64,000 nucleotides of DNA from Gammaproteobacteria bacterium (GTDB lineage Bacteria; Pseudomonadota; Gammaproteobacteria; Pseudomonadales; JADFDG01): NCBI GenBank assembly GCA_018262975.1, contig JADFDG010000001.1, positions 62,001-126,000 on the forward strand, in the 5' to 3' direction. Shown piece after piece: positions 20,995 through 29,750 of the stretch. The notes under the pieces were generated by a model, which had not been told where the DNA came from, made no database searches, and saw only the letters and a program-made list of their open reading frames with translations. Numbering within the stretch: position 1 is the first letter of the stretch; each line of letters begins with the position of its first letter. Made by a program: the position numbers and the translations under genes.

Positions 20995-22095
20995 TCAGGG
21001 AGCCCGGGCGGGAATGCGCGGCGTGCGCGGCACCACGTCGCCGCACTGCGCGCGGTGGCGCAGCGCGTGGTCGATCAGCACCAGCGCCATCATCGCCTCG
21101 GCGATCGGCGTGGCACGCACGCCCACGCAGGGGTCGTGGCGACCGGTGGTCACCACTTCGCCCGGATTGCCGTCGGCATCGATCGAACGGCCGGGAATGC
21201 GGATGCTGGAGGTCGGCTTGAGGGCGATGCTGGCGGTGATGTCCTGGCCGCTGGAGATACCGCCGAGGATGCCGCCGGCGTGGTTGGACAGGAAGCCCTG
21301 CGGGGTCATCTCGTCGCGGTGCTGTTCGCCGCGCTGGTTCACCACCGCGAAACCGTCGCCGATCTCCACGGCTTTGACCGCGTTGATGCTCATCAGCGCT
21401 TTCGCCAGGTCCGCGTCGAGACGGTCGAACACCGGCTCGCCCCAGCCCGGCGGCACGTTGCTGGCGACAACGTTGACGCGCGCACCGACGGACGAGCCGT
21501 CGCGGCGCAGTTGCTCGATCAGGTCCTCCATCGCCGGCACCACGGACGCATCCGGGCAGAAGAACGGGTTCTGCTCCACCTGCGCCCAGTCGAACGAACG
21601 GACGGCGATGTCGCCGATCTGCGCCACGTAGCCGCGCACCTCGATGCCGTACTTAACCTGCAGCCATTTCTTGGCGATGGCCCCGGCGGCCACGCGCATG
21701 GCGGTTTCGCGCGCCGAGGAACGGCCGCCGCCGCGATGGTCGCGGAAGCCGTACTTCATGTTGTAGGTGTAGTCGGCGTGGCCCGGGCGGAAGGTGTCGG
21801 CGATGTTCGCGTAATCCTTCGACTTCTGGTCGGTGTTCTCGATCAGGAGGCCGATGGGCGTGCCGGTGGTGCGACCCTCGAACACGCCGGAGAGGATCTT
21901 CACCTGGTCCGGCTCGCGGCGCTGGGTGGTGAACTTCGAGGTGCCCGGCTTGCGACGGTCGAGGTCGCGTTGCAGGTCGGCCTCGGTCAGTTCCAGCCCC
22001 GGCGGGCAGCCATCGACGATGGCGCCCAGCGCGAGGCCGTGGCTCTCGCCGAAGGTGGTGACGGTGAACAGCTGGCCGAAGGTGTTGCCGGACAT
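20995..22095 (-). CDS. aroC: Chorismate synthase (AroC)
   Basis: This enzyme is the last step of the shikimate pathway and makes chorismate from EPSP with reduced FMN. It has 366 residues. The N-terminal [19 protein letters not shown], the [15 protein letters not shown] motif and the KPTSSIRIP region are all family signatures. The aroC-prmB-smrB neighbourhood, with smrB divergent, is the same as in E. coli. The C-terminal tail beyond the conserved core is short ([11 protein letters not shown]). Confidence 0.97.
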   Translation of the reverse strand: MSGNTFGQLFTVTTFGESHGLALGAIVDGCPPGLELTEADLQRDLDRRKPGTSKFTTQRREPDQVKILSGVFEGRTTGTPIGLLIENTDQKSKDYANIADTFRPGHADYTYNMKYGFRDHRGGGRSSARETAMRVAAGAIAKKWLQVKYGIEVRGYVAQIGDIAVRSFDWAQVEQNPFFCPDASVVPAMEDLIEQLRRDGSSVGARVNVVASNVPPGWGEPVFDRLDADLAKALMSINAVKAVEIGDGFAVVNQRGEQHRDEMTPQGFLSNHAGGILGGISSGQDITASIALKPTSSIRIPGRSIDADGNPGEVVTTGRHDPCVGVRATPIAEAMMALVLIDHALRHRAQCGDVVPRTPRIPARAP

Positions 22096-22157
22096 GGGGC
22101 GCTCGCGGTCGGATGTCGGTCGGAGGATCGAAGGGCCGGCATTATACCCGGCGTGGC

Positions 22158-23120
22158 TCAGGCCCGCGCCGCGGCGGCGGCCTTGAAGTGCACGGCGGCC
22201 GCGCGCACGTCTTCCGCGGTCAGCACGAACACCCCGCCCTCGCCGTGCTCGAACTCCGGCCAGGTGAACGGCACCGCCGGGAACAGCCCCTGCAGGGCGA
22301 TATCGGAGTTGCCGACCTCGACCACCAGCAGGCCGTGGTCGCTCAGGTAACGGTCGGCCTCGGCGAGGATGCGCACCACCAGGTCGAGGCCGTCCTGGCC
22401 GGCGGCCAGGCCCAGCTCCGGCTCGTGGCGGTATTCCTCCGGCAGGGTCGCCATGTCGATGGCATCGACGTAGGGCGGGTTGGCGATGATCAGGTCGTAG
22501 CGGCCGTGCACGCCGGCGTAGAGGTCGCCCTGCACCAGCGACAGCTGGCGGTCACAGCCGTGGCGGGCGCGGTTGTCGGTGGCGACATCGAGCGCATCGG
22601 CGGAAATGTCGGTGGCCACCACCTCGGCGTCGGGGAAGGCATGGCAGCAGGCGATGGCGATGCAGCCGCTGCCGGTGCACAACTCAAGGATGCGTTCCAC
22701 GCGGGACGCATCGGTCCACGGCTCGAAATGCTGCGCGATCAGTTCGGCGATGGGCGAACGCGGTACCAGCACGCGCTCGTCGACGTGAAAGGCCAGCCCG
22801 GCGAACCAGGCCTGATGGGTGAGATAGGCCGAGGGCACCCGCTCCTCGACGCGGCGGCGTACCAGTTCGGCCACCGCCTCGCGCTCGTCCACCGTCAGGC
22901 GTGCATCGAGCACGCGCGGGTCCACGTCCCATTCCAGCGCCAGCGGATGCAGCACCAGCGCCACCGCCTCGTCCCACGGGTCGTCGTTGCCGTGACCCAG
23001 GTGCACGCCGGCGCGGTTGAGCGCGGTGACCGTCCAGCGCAGGAAATCGCGCACGGTGCGCAGGTCGCGGACGGCGGCCGCGGTGTCGAGCATGACGCGC
23101 GCTTCGGGCTCGGGATACAT
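22158..23120 (-). CDS. prmB: Ribosomal protein uL3 N5-glutamine methyltransferase (PrmB)
   Basis: This 320-residue SAM-dependent methyltransferase modifies a glutamine of ribosomal protein uL3. An N-terminal helical domain (about 1-110) precedes a Rossmann methyltransferase domain with the SAM motif [12 protein letters not shown]. The glutamine-binding NPPY lies in [10 protein letters not shown], shared by PrmB, PrmC and HemK. The position next to aroC and divergent smrB favours PrmB over PrmC. Start is ATG at 23120; an internal ATG nine codons later is possible. Confidence 0.94.
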   Translation of the reverse strand: MYPEPEARVMLDTAAAVRDLRTVRDFLRWTVTALNRAGVHLGHGNDDPWDEAVALVLHPLALEWDVDPRVLDARLTVDEREAVAELVRRRVEERVPSAYLTHQAWFAGLAFHVDERVLVPRSPIAELIAQHFEPWTDASRVERILELCTGSGCIAIACCHAFPDAEVVATDISADALDVATDNRARHGCDRQLSLVQGDLYAGVHGRYDLIIANPPYVDAIDMATLPEEYRHEPELGLAAGQDGLDLVVRILAEADRYLSDHGLLVVEVGNSDIALQGLFPAVPFTWPEFEHGEGGVFVLTAEDVRAAAVHFKAAAAARA

Positions 23121-23192
23121 GGGGCAGGACTCGCTACGGGTTTATCGGGCGGGAATCGACGGGCATGATAACGCGACCGCCCCTCCCGCCCC

Positions 23193-23771
23193 ATGCCCGC
23201 CATGAACAAGCCCCGCCCGCCCGAACCCGATGAGTCCGACGAGGCCCTGCTGGCCCGCGAACTGGCCGGCGTGCGTCCGCTGGAGCGGGAGCCGAGGGTG
23301 CCGGAGCCGCCAAGACGCCCGGATCGCGACACGCGCCAGCGCCTGCAGCAGGCAGCGACGACCGCCGCGGAGCAGGACCGCGTTGCCGACGGCAGCCTGG
23401 ATGCCATCGCCCCGGTGGCCGCCGACGCGCGCCTGGAATTCCACCGCCCCGGCCTGCAGTTGCGCCAGTGGCAGCGCCTCAAGCAGGGTGCCATCCCGTG
23501 GCAACTCGCCGTGGACCTGCACGGCGCCACCCGCGGTGAGGCCTTGCGCGCCGTGGACCGCCTGATCCGCCAGGCCCAGGAGGAACAGGTGAATTGCATC
23601 CGCGTGGTGCACGGCAAGGGTTACGGCAGCAACCCGGGCACGCCCACGGTAAAAGCCGAACTCAACCACTGGCTGCGCCGCCACGAGGAGGTACTGGCCT
23701 TCTGCTCGGCGCTGCCGGCAGACGGTGGTGCCGGTGCGCTTTACGTGCTGCTGCGCCGCCGCCGCGACTGA
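23193..23771 (+). CDS. smrB: Smr-domain endonuclease, SmrB-like
   Basis: In E. coli SmrB is recruited to collided ribosomes and cleaves mRNA between them. This 192-residue protein has a charged N-terminal extension (about 1-95) and a C-terminal Smr domain (about 100-190) with the hallmark DLHG (108-111) and HGKG (140-143) motifs that form the nuclease site. Adjacency to prmB and aroC matches the E. coli smrB locus, which supports orthology. The start could be the ATG at 23193 or 23202; neither has a clear ribosome-binding site. Confidence 0.88.
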   Translation: MPAMNKPRPPEPDESDEALLARELAGVRPLEREPRVPEPPRRPDRDTRQRLQQAATTAAEQDRVADGSLDAIAPVAADARLEFHRPGLQLRQWQRLKQGAIPWQLAVDLHGATRGEALRAVDRLIRQAQEEQVNCIRVVHGKGYGSNPGTPTVKAELNHWLRRHEEVLAFCSALPADGGAGALYVLLRRRRD

Positions 23772-23873
23772 GCACGCAAAGACCGCGCTGCAGGCGCGTG
23801 TTTTCCGCGTATTTGCGACCACCGCCCCGATCGCTTAGGGTTATCCCCCCGCCAGACAGAGCGTAGCGCCGTC

Positions 23874-24419
23874 ATGGAAAAAGAATTCGCCAGCATCATC
23901 CAGGCCGTCGGCGAGGACCTCACCCGCCCCGGCCTCGGCGACACCCCCAAGCGCGCCGCCAAGGCGTTCCAGTTCCTGACCCGCGGTTATACCCAGTCGC
24001 TGGACGAGATCGTCAACAACGCGATCTTCCCCTCGGACAACGACGAGATGGTGGTGGTCAGCAACATCGAGCTGTACTCGCTGTGCGAACACCACCTGCT
24101 GCCCTTCATCGGCCACGCCCACGTGGCCTACCTGCCGCGCGGCAAGGTGCTGGGGCTGTCCAAGGTGGCCCGCATCGTCGACATGTACGCCCGTCGCCTG
24201 CAGATCCAGGAGAACCTGACCCGGCAGATCGCCGACGCCGTGCAGGAAGTGACCGGTGCCCTCGGCGTGGGCGTGATCGTCGAGGCCCGCCATATGTGCA
24301 TGATGATGCGCGGCGTGGAAAAGCAGAACTCGGTGATGAAGACCTCGGTGATGCTCGGGGCCTTCCGTTCCAGCGCCCAGACGCGCAACGAGTTCCTGGC
24401 CCTGTTGCACCACACCTGA
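23874..24419 (+). CDS. folE: GTP cyclohydrolase I (FolE)
   Basis: This enzyme makes 7,8-dihydroneopterin triphosphate from GTP, the first step of tetrahydrofolate synthesis and also used for other pterins. It has 181 residues, the short bacterial form. The zinc ligands are C71 and H74 ([10 protein letters not shown]) and C142 (RHMCMMMRG); QNSVMKTS is also conserved. It complements the FolC gene at 4.7-6.0 kb. It stands alone between smrB and a small unknown gene. Confidence 0.96.
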   Translation: MEKEFASIIQAVGEDLTRPGLGDTPKRAAKAFQFLTRGYTQSLDEIVNNAIFPSDNDEMVVVSNIELYSLCEHHLLPFIGHAHVAYLPRGKVLGLSKVARIVDMYARRLQIQENLTRQIADAVQEVTGALGVGVIVEARHMCMMMRGVEKQNSVMKTSVMLGAFRSSAQTRNEFLALLHHT

Positions 24420-24568
24420 GCAACCGGCCCGACCACGGGCTTGCGGGGTTTCCGCACCCGCCCGGGACAGGTACCGATTGACCCGCCGGTCGCGCCGCGT
24501 CAGGCTGTTACAAACAAGAACAAGAGCCGGGTTGGCCTTCGCGGCCAGCCGGTCGGAGCCCCGTCACC

Positions 24569-24979
24569 GTGTCCGCCGAACCGACCCACCCCACCCCGCC
24601 GGAAAGCAGCGCCACCCGCGTCTGGGAGGATGAGGGCATCCTGTGCATCGAGTACCCGGCCGGGGCACGCGTGGACATGGAAGTGGCCCGCGGGACGTTC
24701 CGCCGCCGCAAGGCGCTGCTGGCGGCCGCCGGGCGCAAGCGCCACCGGATCCTGATCATCGGCTCGCGCATCATGGCGTTCGACTACGCTTCCTACCGTT
24801 TCTCCGCCAGCAAGGAAGTCACCGACACCGTGACGGCCGCCGCCCTGGTGTGCAACTCGGCGCTGGAGCGCCACATATCCTCGATCTTCGTCAACATGTT
24901 CCGGCCCAGCTACCCGGTGCGCATCTTCGAATCGACCGACGCCGCGCGGCGCTGGCTGGCGACCTTCCCCGACGAGTGA
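24569..24979 (+). CDS. Small STAS/SpoIIAA-like protein of unknown function
   Basis: A 136-residue soluble protein starts at a GTG at 24569 with GGAG about ten bases upstream. After a disordered start (1-18) comes an alternating strand/helix pattern (ILCIEYPAG, HRILIIGSRIMAF, then a long helix with VTAAALVCNSALERHISSIFVNMF, ending VRIFESTDAARRWL). This layout resembles the STAS/SEC14-like small proteins found in many bacteria. No catalytic motif is seen and I assign no function. Its stop lies 4 bp before the EVE gene, so it is probably co-transcribed with the EVE and macrodomain genes. Confidence 0.65.
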   Translation: MSAEPTHPTPPESSATRVWEDEGILCIEYPAGARVDMEVARGTFRRRKALLAAAGRKRHRILIIGSRIMAFDYASYRFSASKEVTDTVTAAALVCNSALERHISSIFVNMFRPSYPVRIFESTDAARRWLATFPDE

Positions 24980-24983
24980 GTCC

Positions 24984-25451
24984 ATGCACTACTGGCTGAT
25001 GAAGACGGAGCCGGACGTCTTCTCCATCGACGATTTCCTCACCCGCAAGGACCGCACCGAAGGCTGGAACGGCGTGCGTAATTTCGAGGCACGCAATTTC
25101 ATGCGCGACGGCATGCGCGTGGGCGACCTCGTGATCATCTACCATTCCAACGCCACGCCGCCCGGCGCTGCCGGCGTGGCGGAAGTGGCCAGCGCCGCCT
25201 ACCCGGATCCTGACCAGTTCGACCCCGCCAGCGAGTACCACGACGCGAAGTCCACGCGCGAGAATCCGCGCTGGCTGCAGGTGGACGTGAAGTTCGTGAA
25301 GAAATTCGACCGCCTGGTGCCACTGGACGAAATCCGCGCCGAGCCGCGCTTCGATGAACTGGTGATGTTGCGCCGCAACCGCCTGTCGATCACCCCGCTC
25401 ACCGCCGCCGAATTCCGCGTGTTCGAGGAACTCGGCTCCCGCCGCGGGTAA
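24984..25451 (+). CDS. EVE-domain protein
   Basis: This 155-residue single-domain protein belongs to the EVE family (PUA-like fold) that includes bacterial YchF-neighbour proteins and human THYN1. Family marks are HYWLMKTEP at the N-terminus, [24 protein letters not shown] (about 28-51) and [14 protein letters not shown] domains recognise modified bases in DNA or RNA, and small EVE proteins have been proposed to take part in RNA modification or toxin-antitoxin systems. It lies 7 bp before a macrodomain gene. The ligand here is unknown. Confidence 0.9.
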   Translation: MHYWLMKTEPDVFSIDDFLTRKDRTEGWNGVRNFEARNFMRDGMRVGDLVIIYHSNATPPGAAGVAEVASAAYPDPDQFDPASEYHDAKSTRENPRWLQVDVKFVKKFDRLVPLDEIRAEPRFDELVMLRRNRLSITPLTAAEFRVFEELGSRRG

Positions 25452-25458
25452 GCCCGAC

Positions 25459-25986
25459 ATGGGACAGGTGCGGCTGGTCGAGGGCGACATCACCACACTC
25501 GACGTGGACGCCATCGTCAACGCCGCCAACAGCTCGTTGCTCGGCGGCGGCGGCGTCGATGGCGCCATCCATCGCGCCGCCGGCCCGGGCCTGCTGGCGC
25601 ACTGCCGGACGCTCGACGGCTGCCCGACCGGCGAGGCACGCATCACGCCGGGCTTTGCCCTCAAGGCACGGTGGGTGATCCACACGGTGGGGCCGGTCTG
25701 GCGTGGCGGGCAACGCGATGAACCCGCCCTGCTCGCCTCCTGCTACCGGCAATCACTCGCGCTGGCACTGCAGCACGAAGTGCGCAGCATCGCGTTTCCG
25801 GCCATCAGTTGCGGCGTGTATGGCTACCCCGCCAGCGACGCCGCCTTCATTGCGCTGACCGAGACCACCGGCCACGCACGGCAGCACCCGCTGCCCGGCG
25901 ATATCCTGCTGGTGTGCTACGGCACCGCCATGCGCGACGCCTACCTGTCGGCGGCGCGCAGCGGCAACTTCAATATCACCTGGTAA
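25459..25986 (+). CDS. Macrodomain protein, O-acetyl-ADP-ribose deacetylase (YmdB-like)
   Basis: This 175-residue stand-alone macrodomain of the MacroD/YmdB type hydrolyses O-acetyl-ADP-ribose and removes ADP-ribose from proteins or phosphorylated ends; E. coli YmdB also inhibits RNase III. The signature [18 protein letters not shown] (residues 21-38) contains the key Asn24 and Asp34, and a second loop ISCGVYGYP binds the distal ribose. The gene follows EVE by 7 bp. Its last 46 bases overlap the convergent thpR gene, so the two C-termini are encoded on opposite strands of the same DNA. Confidence 0.93.
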   Translation: MGQVRLVEGDITTLDVDAIVNAANSSLLGGGGVDGAIHRAAGPGLLAHCRTLDGCPTGEARITPGFALKARWVIHTVGPVWRGGQRDEPALLASCYRQSLALALQHEVRSIAFPAISCGVYGYPASDAAFIALTETTGHARQHPLPGDILLVCYGTAMRDAYLSAARSGNFNITW

Positions 25987-26531
25987 CGCACGCCATCCGC
26001 GCTGCTGACGCTCTCGTACAGCGCGACGTGATCGATGCACAGGCTGGCCGTGCTGCCAGCATCCGGCAGCGGATCGCGCGGCCGGTATCCGTGCTTCACG
26101 CGGGCAATGCTGACGTGGCCACGGAACGGGCGCGGCTCGAGGGATTGCCCGCAGGCGCGCGCGGCCTCCGCCACCACCGACGCCAGTGCCAACAGGGGCG
26201 CACTGCCCACAACGGGCAAGGCGATCACCCGCGGATGCTCACGCGACGGAAACCACAGCGCACCGCCGAGCCCGACCGGGAATGGCGCCAGCACCGCTAC
26301 CTCGCTGCGCAACAGCTCCGCCATGGCCAGCGCGCTGCCCAGGCCGGTGTTGCCGAGGAAGGCCAGCGTCAGGTGCCAGTTCGCTGGTGGTTGCCAGCGG
26401 ATCTTCGGCGAGTCCAGCAGGGGCTGCAGGCGCGCGCATTCGCCGCCGGCAAACGCGGCGGCAGCCTGGTCGAGGCCGGCCGCCCAGAACAGGCGGGCCT
26501 GCCGCTCAGGCAGCGGCGTCGCGGCCGGCAT
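25941..26531 (-). CDS. thpR: RNA 2',3'-cyclic phosphodiesterase (ThpR, 2H superfamily)
   Basis: ThpR opens 2',3'-cyclic phosphates on RNA ends and can ligate 2'-5' tRNA halves in vitro. The 196 residues from the ATG at 26531 carry the two HxTx/HxSx motifs of the 2H family, H53LTL in [10 protein letters not shown] and H139VSI in [11 protein letters not shown] longer open frame upstream runs into the sterol desaturase gene and is rejected. The start lies 4 bp after that gene's stop on the same strand, so they may share a transcript. The 3' end is antisense to the end of the macrodomain gene. Confidence 0.92.
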   Translation of the reverse strand: MPAATPLPERQARLFWAAGLDQAAAAFAGGECARLQPLLDSPKIRWQPPANWHLTLAFLGNTGLGSALAMAELLRSEVAVLAPFPVGLGGALWFPSREHPRVIALPVVGSAPLLALASVVAEAARACGQSLEPRPFRGHVSIARVKHGYRPRDPLPDAGSTASLCIDHVALYESVSSADGVRYQVILKLPLRAADR

Positions 26532-26535
26532 GGCG

Positions 26536-27603
26536 TCAACCACGGCGGGACTGCAGCGCCCAGCCCATCGCCAGCAGCAGCAAGGTGATGTCCAGCGCCA
26601 GCACCAGGCGAACCTCCGGTGACAGTGCATCGCCCTGGCCCAGCAGCACGTTGTTGGCAATCGCCGCCAGCACGAACAACACCACCGCCAGCACGGTCCA
26701 GCCACCGCCACGCACGTCCGTGTAGCGCCGCACCGCCGACAGCACGAACGGCGGACGCGGATCACGCGCCTCCACGTCCGCGGGTCGCCAGCCGGTGGGC
26801 TTCAACCAGATGCGCAGGCGGTCCAGCGGCACACCGGCGCGTCGCGCATCACGCCAGAGATCGGCGAACCAGTCGAAGTGCGCCCACACCGGGTTCCAGC
26901 GATGGTAGGCCTTGCGCACGCCATAGACGCACGGCTCGCCCTCCGCCTCCCAAGTGCCGAACAGGCGATCCCAGACCATCAGCGTGCCGCCATGGTTGCG
27001 GTCGATGTAGCGATCGTTGATGGCGTGGTGCACCCGGTGCGCGCTGGGCGTATTGAGGATGCCCTCGATGAGCGGCACGCGGTCGATCAGCCGCGTGTGT
27101 ATCCAGAACTGGTAGAACTTGCTGAAGGTGAGCAGCGTGATGAACACCTCGGCCGGACACCCGAGGATCGCCATCGGCAGGTAGAGCGGCCAGTGGAAGG
27201 TGTCCTGGAACGCGCCCTGGCGCAGGGCGGTGGTTAGGTTGTATTCCTCGCTCTGGTGGTGCGGCACGTGCACGCCCCACAGGAAGTTGATCTCGTGCGA
27301 CCAGCGGTGCGCCCAGTAGTAGAGGAAGTCGAGCACGAAGAAGAACAGCACCCAGGTCCACGGCGAGTCCACCGCGAAATCCACCAGGCCCCACTGATGC
27401 TCGACCCAGGCGAACAGCAGCAGCAGCGCCCCCTTGGCGAACACCTCGACGGTGACCGTCCAGATACCGCAGGCCATGCTGGTCAGGCTGTCGGCCAGCC
27501 GGTACACCTCAAGGCGGCGACGATGGGCCGTCCAGGCCTCCATTGCGATCAGCAGGAAGAAGACCGGGGTGGCCCAGGTCACGAGGGTGTTGTGGTCAGG
27601 CAT
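26536..27603 (-). CDS. Sterol desaturase / fatty acid hydroxylase family membrane oxygenase
   Basis: This 355-residue membrane protein has about six to eight hydrophobic helices and the eight-histidine di-iron signature: H99RxxH103E, H112VPHH116 and H189RVHH193. Family members hydroxylate or desaturate sterols, fatty acids, carotenoids or glyceryl ethers. The substrate here cannot be told. The C-terminal part adds two further helices (about residues 300-345) that are not part of the catalytic core. It begins near the YdcH-family gene on the other strand; the 123-bp gap would hold both promoters. Confidence 0.88.
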   Translation of the reverse strand: MPDHNTLVTWATPVFFLLIAMEAWTAHRRRLEVYRLADSLTSMACGIWTVTVEVFAKGALLLLFAWVEHQWGLVDFAVDSPWTWVLFFFVLDFLYYWAHRWSHEINFLWGVHVPHHQSEEYNLTTALRQGAFQDTFHWPLYLPMAILGCPAEVFITLLTFSKFYQFWIHTRLIDRVPLIEGILNTPSAHRVHHAINDRYIDRNHGGTLMVWDRLFGTWEAEGEPCVYGVRKAYHRWNPVWAHFDWFADLWRDARRAGVPLDRLRIWLKPTGWRPADVEARDPRPPFVLSAVRRYTDVRGGGWTVLAVVLFVLAAIANNVLLGQGDALSPEVRLVLALDITLLLLAMGWALQSRRG

Positions 27604-27726
27604 GGCGGCGGCTCCCGTACATCGGCAATCTAACCTGCCCGTTGACCTCCATCAAACGAGTTCGGGCGCCGGTTTTTGGTATCCTGTCCGCCCTCAAGAC
27701 CACCCCTAGCCCTGTTAGAGGCCCCG

Positions 27727-27963
27727 ATGTCGATCGACAACCACACCCTGATCAACGAATTCCCCCAGCTCAAGGACAAGATCCACGCGCTGAAGACCAG
27801 CGACCACCACTTCGCCCGCCGCTTCGAGGAATACAACGACCTCGACCGCGAAGTGCGCCGCCTGGAAGGCGAAGGCAGCCCGAAGGCCGACGAGACCATG
27901 GAAGAACTCAAGAAGAAGCGCCTGGCGCTGAAGGACGAGCTCTACAAGATGCTCACCGCCTGA
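27727..27963 (+). CDS. YdcH family protein (DUF465)
   Basis: A 78-residue, highly charged, all-helical protein of the YdcH/DUF465 family, widespread in Proteobacteria and of unknown function. The hallmark is the heptad-like run with FARRFEEYNDLDREVRRLEG and a C-terminal LKKKRLALKDELY, predicted to form a helical hairpin or coiled coil. I chose the ATG at 27727 because the family begins right there (MSIDNHTLINEFPQLKDKIH). A longer frame from 27676 adds unrelated residues. An intrinsic terminator follows 60 bases later. Confidence 0.9.
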   Translation: MSIDNHTLINEFPQLKDKIHALKTSDHHFARRFEEYNDLDREVRRLEGEGSPKADETMEELKKKRLALKDELYKMLTA

Positions 27964-28023
27964 ATGCCGCCATGCCGGCGGGCGCGTCAACCGTGCCGGC
28001 CGGCGTGAAAGCGTGTAGAACTG

Positions 28024-28052
28024 GGGCCGGACCATTCCGGCCCTTTTCTTTT
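28024..28052 (+). terminator. Intrinsic terminator after the YdcH gene
   Basis: GGGCCGGA and TCCGGCCC form a perfect 8-bp stem with a CCAT loop, followed on the plus strand by TTTTCTTTT. This would end the YdcH transcript just before the ribosome-binding site of the CBS gene. Confidence 0.88.
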
Positions 28053-28064
28053 GCGGGAGGCGCC

Positions 28065-28493
28065 ATGACCCATTTCCGCCACGTGCCGCCGATCAAGGCG
28101 GTGATGACCCCTTTTCCCCACGCGGTGTCGCTGCATGACACTGCCCTGCATGCCCGCGACAGCATGCGCGCGCACCGGGTACACCACCTGCCGGTGAAGG
28201 ACCAGCACGCGCTGGTCGGCATCCTGTCCGAGCGCGACCTGCTGGCCTGCGAGGAAAGCGAGTTGCCGCACCGCACCGTGGCCGAGTTCTATACCGGCCA
28301 GCCGCACACCGTGGACATCGACACTCCACTGGACAACGTGCTGGCGACGATGGCCGAACACCATATCGGCGCCATGCTGGTGGTGCACAAGGACCACCTC
28401 GCCGGCATATTCACCAACAACGACGCCTGCCGCTGGTTTGCCACCTACCTGCGCGAGCAGTTCCGTCCTTCACCGGGAACCGACGCCGCATGA
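28065..28493 (+). CDS. Two-CBS-domain protein
   Basis: A 142-residue protein made of a tandem CBS pair (Bateman module): first CBS about residues 8-62 (IKAVMTPFPHAVSLHD, HHLPVKDQHALVGILSERDLL), second about 70-130 (PHTVDIDTPLDNVLATM, GAMLVVHKDHLAGIFTNNDACR). Such modules bind adenosine nucleotides and often act as energy sensors. The start is the ATG at 28065 behind GGGAGG. Its stop overlaps the SDR start by four bases (ATGA), so the two are coupled. The partner it controls is unknown. Confidence 0.9.
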   Translation: MTHFRHVPPIKAVMTPFPHAVSLHDTALHARDSMRAHRVHHLPVKDQHALVGILSERDLLACEESELPHRTVAEFYTGQPHTVDIDTPLDNVLATMAEHHIGAMLVVHKDHLAGIFTNNDACRWFATYLREQFRPSPGTDAA

Positions 28494-29299
28494 CCACCAC
28501 CACACGCATCGCCGTCACCGGCGCCGCATCCGGGCTCGGTCGCGAGATCGCGCTGCGCTGGGCGCGCGCGGGAGCCCGCGTCGCGCTGGCCGACATCAAC
28601 GCCGAGCGACTGGCCACGGTGGCGCAGGAAGTAGTGGCCGCCGGCGGCCAGGCGCTGGTGCAGAAATGCGACGTGCGGCTCGCCGCCGACGTCGACGCGC
28701 TGGTGGACGCCTGCTCGCGCGAGTGGGGCGGCCTGGATATCTTCGTCAACAACGCCGGCGTCGCCGGTGGCGGCACCTTCGAGAAACTGACCGACGAAGA
28801 CTGGCAATGGCTGCTCGACATCAACCTGATGGGCGTGGTGCGCGGTGCGCGCGCCGTGGTGCCGCTGTTCAAGCGGCAACAGTCCGGCGTGCTGGTGAAC
28901 ATCGCCTCGATGGCCGGCCTGCTCGCGCCGCCGGGGATGTCCAGCTACAACGTCGCCAAGACCGGCGTGGTGTCGTTGTCGGAGACACTGCACGGCGAAC
29001 TGGCACCGTTCGGCATCCAGGTCACCTGCGTGTGCCCGTCGTTCTTCCGCACCAACCTGATGGAATCGCTGCGTACGCCCGATGCCGCGATGCGCAAGTC
29101 GTTCGACCGCCTGCTCGACAGTTCCGACATCAGTGCTGCCGATATCGCCGACCGCATCCACCGTGACGTGCAGGCCGGCAGGTTCCTCTGCCTGCCGCAC
29201 GCCAAGGGCCGCAGTGCGTGGTGGACCAAGCGGCTGTGGTATTCGCGTTACCTGGCGGAGATGGTGAAAATCGGGCAGTCGCTGGCGCGGCGACGCTGA
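28490..29299 (+). CDS. Short-chain dehydrogenase/reductase
   Basis: A classical SDR of 269 residues. The cofactor motif TGAASGLG lies at about residues 10-17, NNAG near 90, the catalytic Ser near 140 (IASMAGLLAPPG) and the YNVAK active site near 155. An Asp after the second strand (ALADINAE) suggests NAD preference. The substrate is unknown. It is translationally coupled to the upstream CBS gene, an unusual pairing, and converges on an acyl-CoA thioesterase gene. Confidence 0.88.
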   Translation: MTTTTRIAVTGAASGLGREIALRWARAGARVALADINAERLATVAQEVVAAGGQALVQKCDVRLAADVDALVDACSREWGGLDIFVNNAGVAGGGTFEKLTDEDWQWLLDINLMGVVRGARAVVPLFKRQQSGVLVNIASMAGLLAPPGMSSYNVAKTGVVSLSETLHGELAPFGIQVTCVCPSFFRTNLMESLRTPDAAMRKSFDRLLDSSDISAADIADRIHRDVQAGRFLCLPHAKGRSAWWTKRLWYSRYLAEMVKIGQSLARRR

Positions 29300-29313
29300 A
29301 TCACTGCGCGGGC

Positions 29314-29748
29314 TCAGCCCGCGTGGCGGGCCAGCGCCGCACGCAGGGCCTCCGGAATCGGCACCGGCCGCATGGAAGTGCGATCGACGAACACGTGCAC
29401 GAAATGCCCGGCGGCCCTCGCCTCCTGTTCGCCCTTGCGGAAGATGGCGATTTCGTACCTGACGCTGCGGTTGCCGAGGTGGGCGATGCGGACCCCGGCC
29501 TCGAGCAGGTCCGGGTATTCGACGCTGGCGAAGTAGCGGCACTGCGACTCGGCGACCACGCCGATGACGTCCGCCTTCTGGATGTCGAGGCCGCCTTCAC
29601 GGATCAGCAGGTGGTTGGCGGCGGTATCGAAGTACGAGTAATAAACCACGTTGTTCACGTGGCCGTAGATGTCGTTGTCCTGCCAGCGGGTGGTGATGTC
29701 GACGAAATAGCGGTACTCGTCGCGCAGCGGGATGTCGGTGTTCGCCAT
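29314..29748 (-). CDS. Acyl-CoA thioesterase, 4HBT hotdog fold (YbgC-like)
   Basis: A 144-residue single hotdog-domain thioesterase. The catalytic segment TRWQDNDIYGHVNNVVYYSYFD near residue 20 has the Asp and the HVNN motif of 4-hydroxybenzoyl-CoA thioesterase/YbgC relatives. It is likely to hydrolyse short- or medium-chain acyl-CoA. Its start is three bases from the stop of a large acyl-CoA dehydrogenase gene, so the two are almost certainly co-transcribed, consistent with acyl-CoA turnover. Confidence 0.9.
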   Translation of the reverse strand: MANTDIPLRDEYRYFVDITTRWQDNDIYGHVNNVVYYSYFDTAANHLLIREGGLDIQKADVIGVVAESQCRYFASVEYPDLLEAGVRIAHLGNRSVRYEIAIFRKGEQEARAAGHFVHVFVDRTSMRPVPIPEALRAALARHAG

Positions 29749-29750
29749 GG

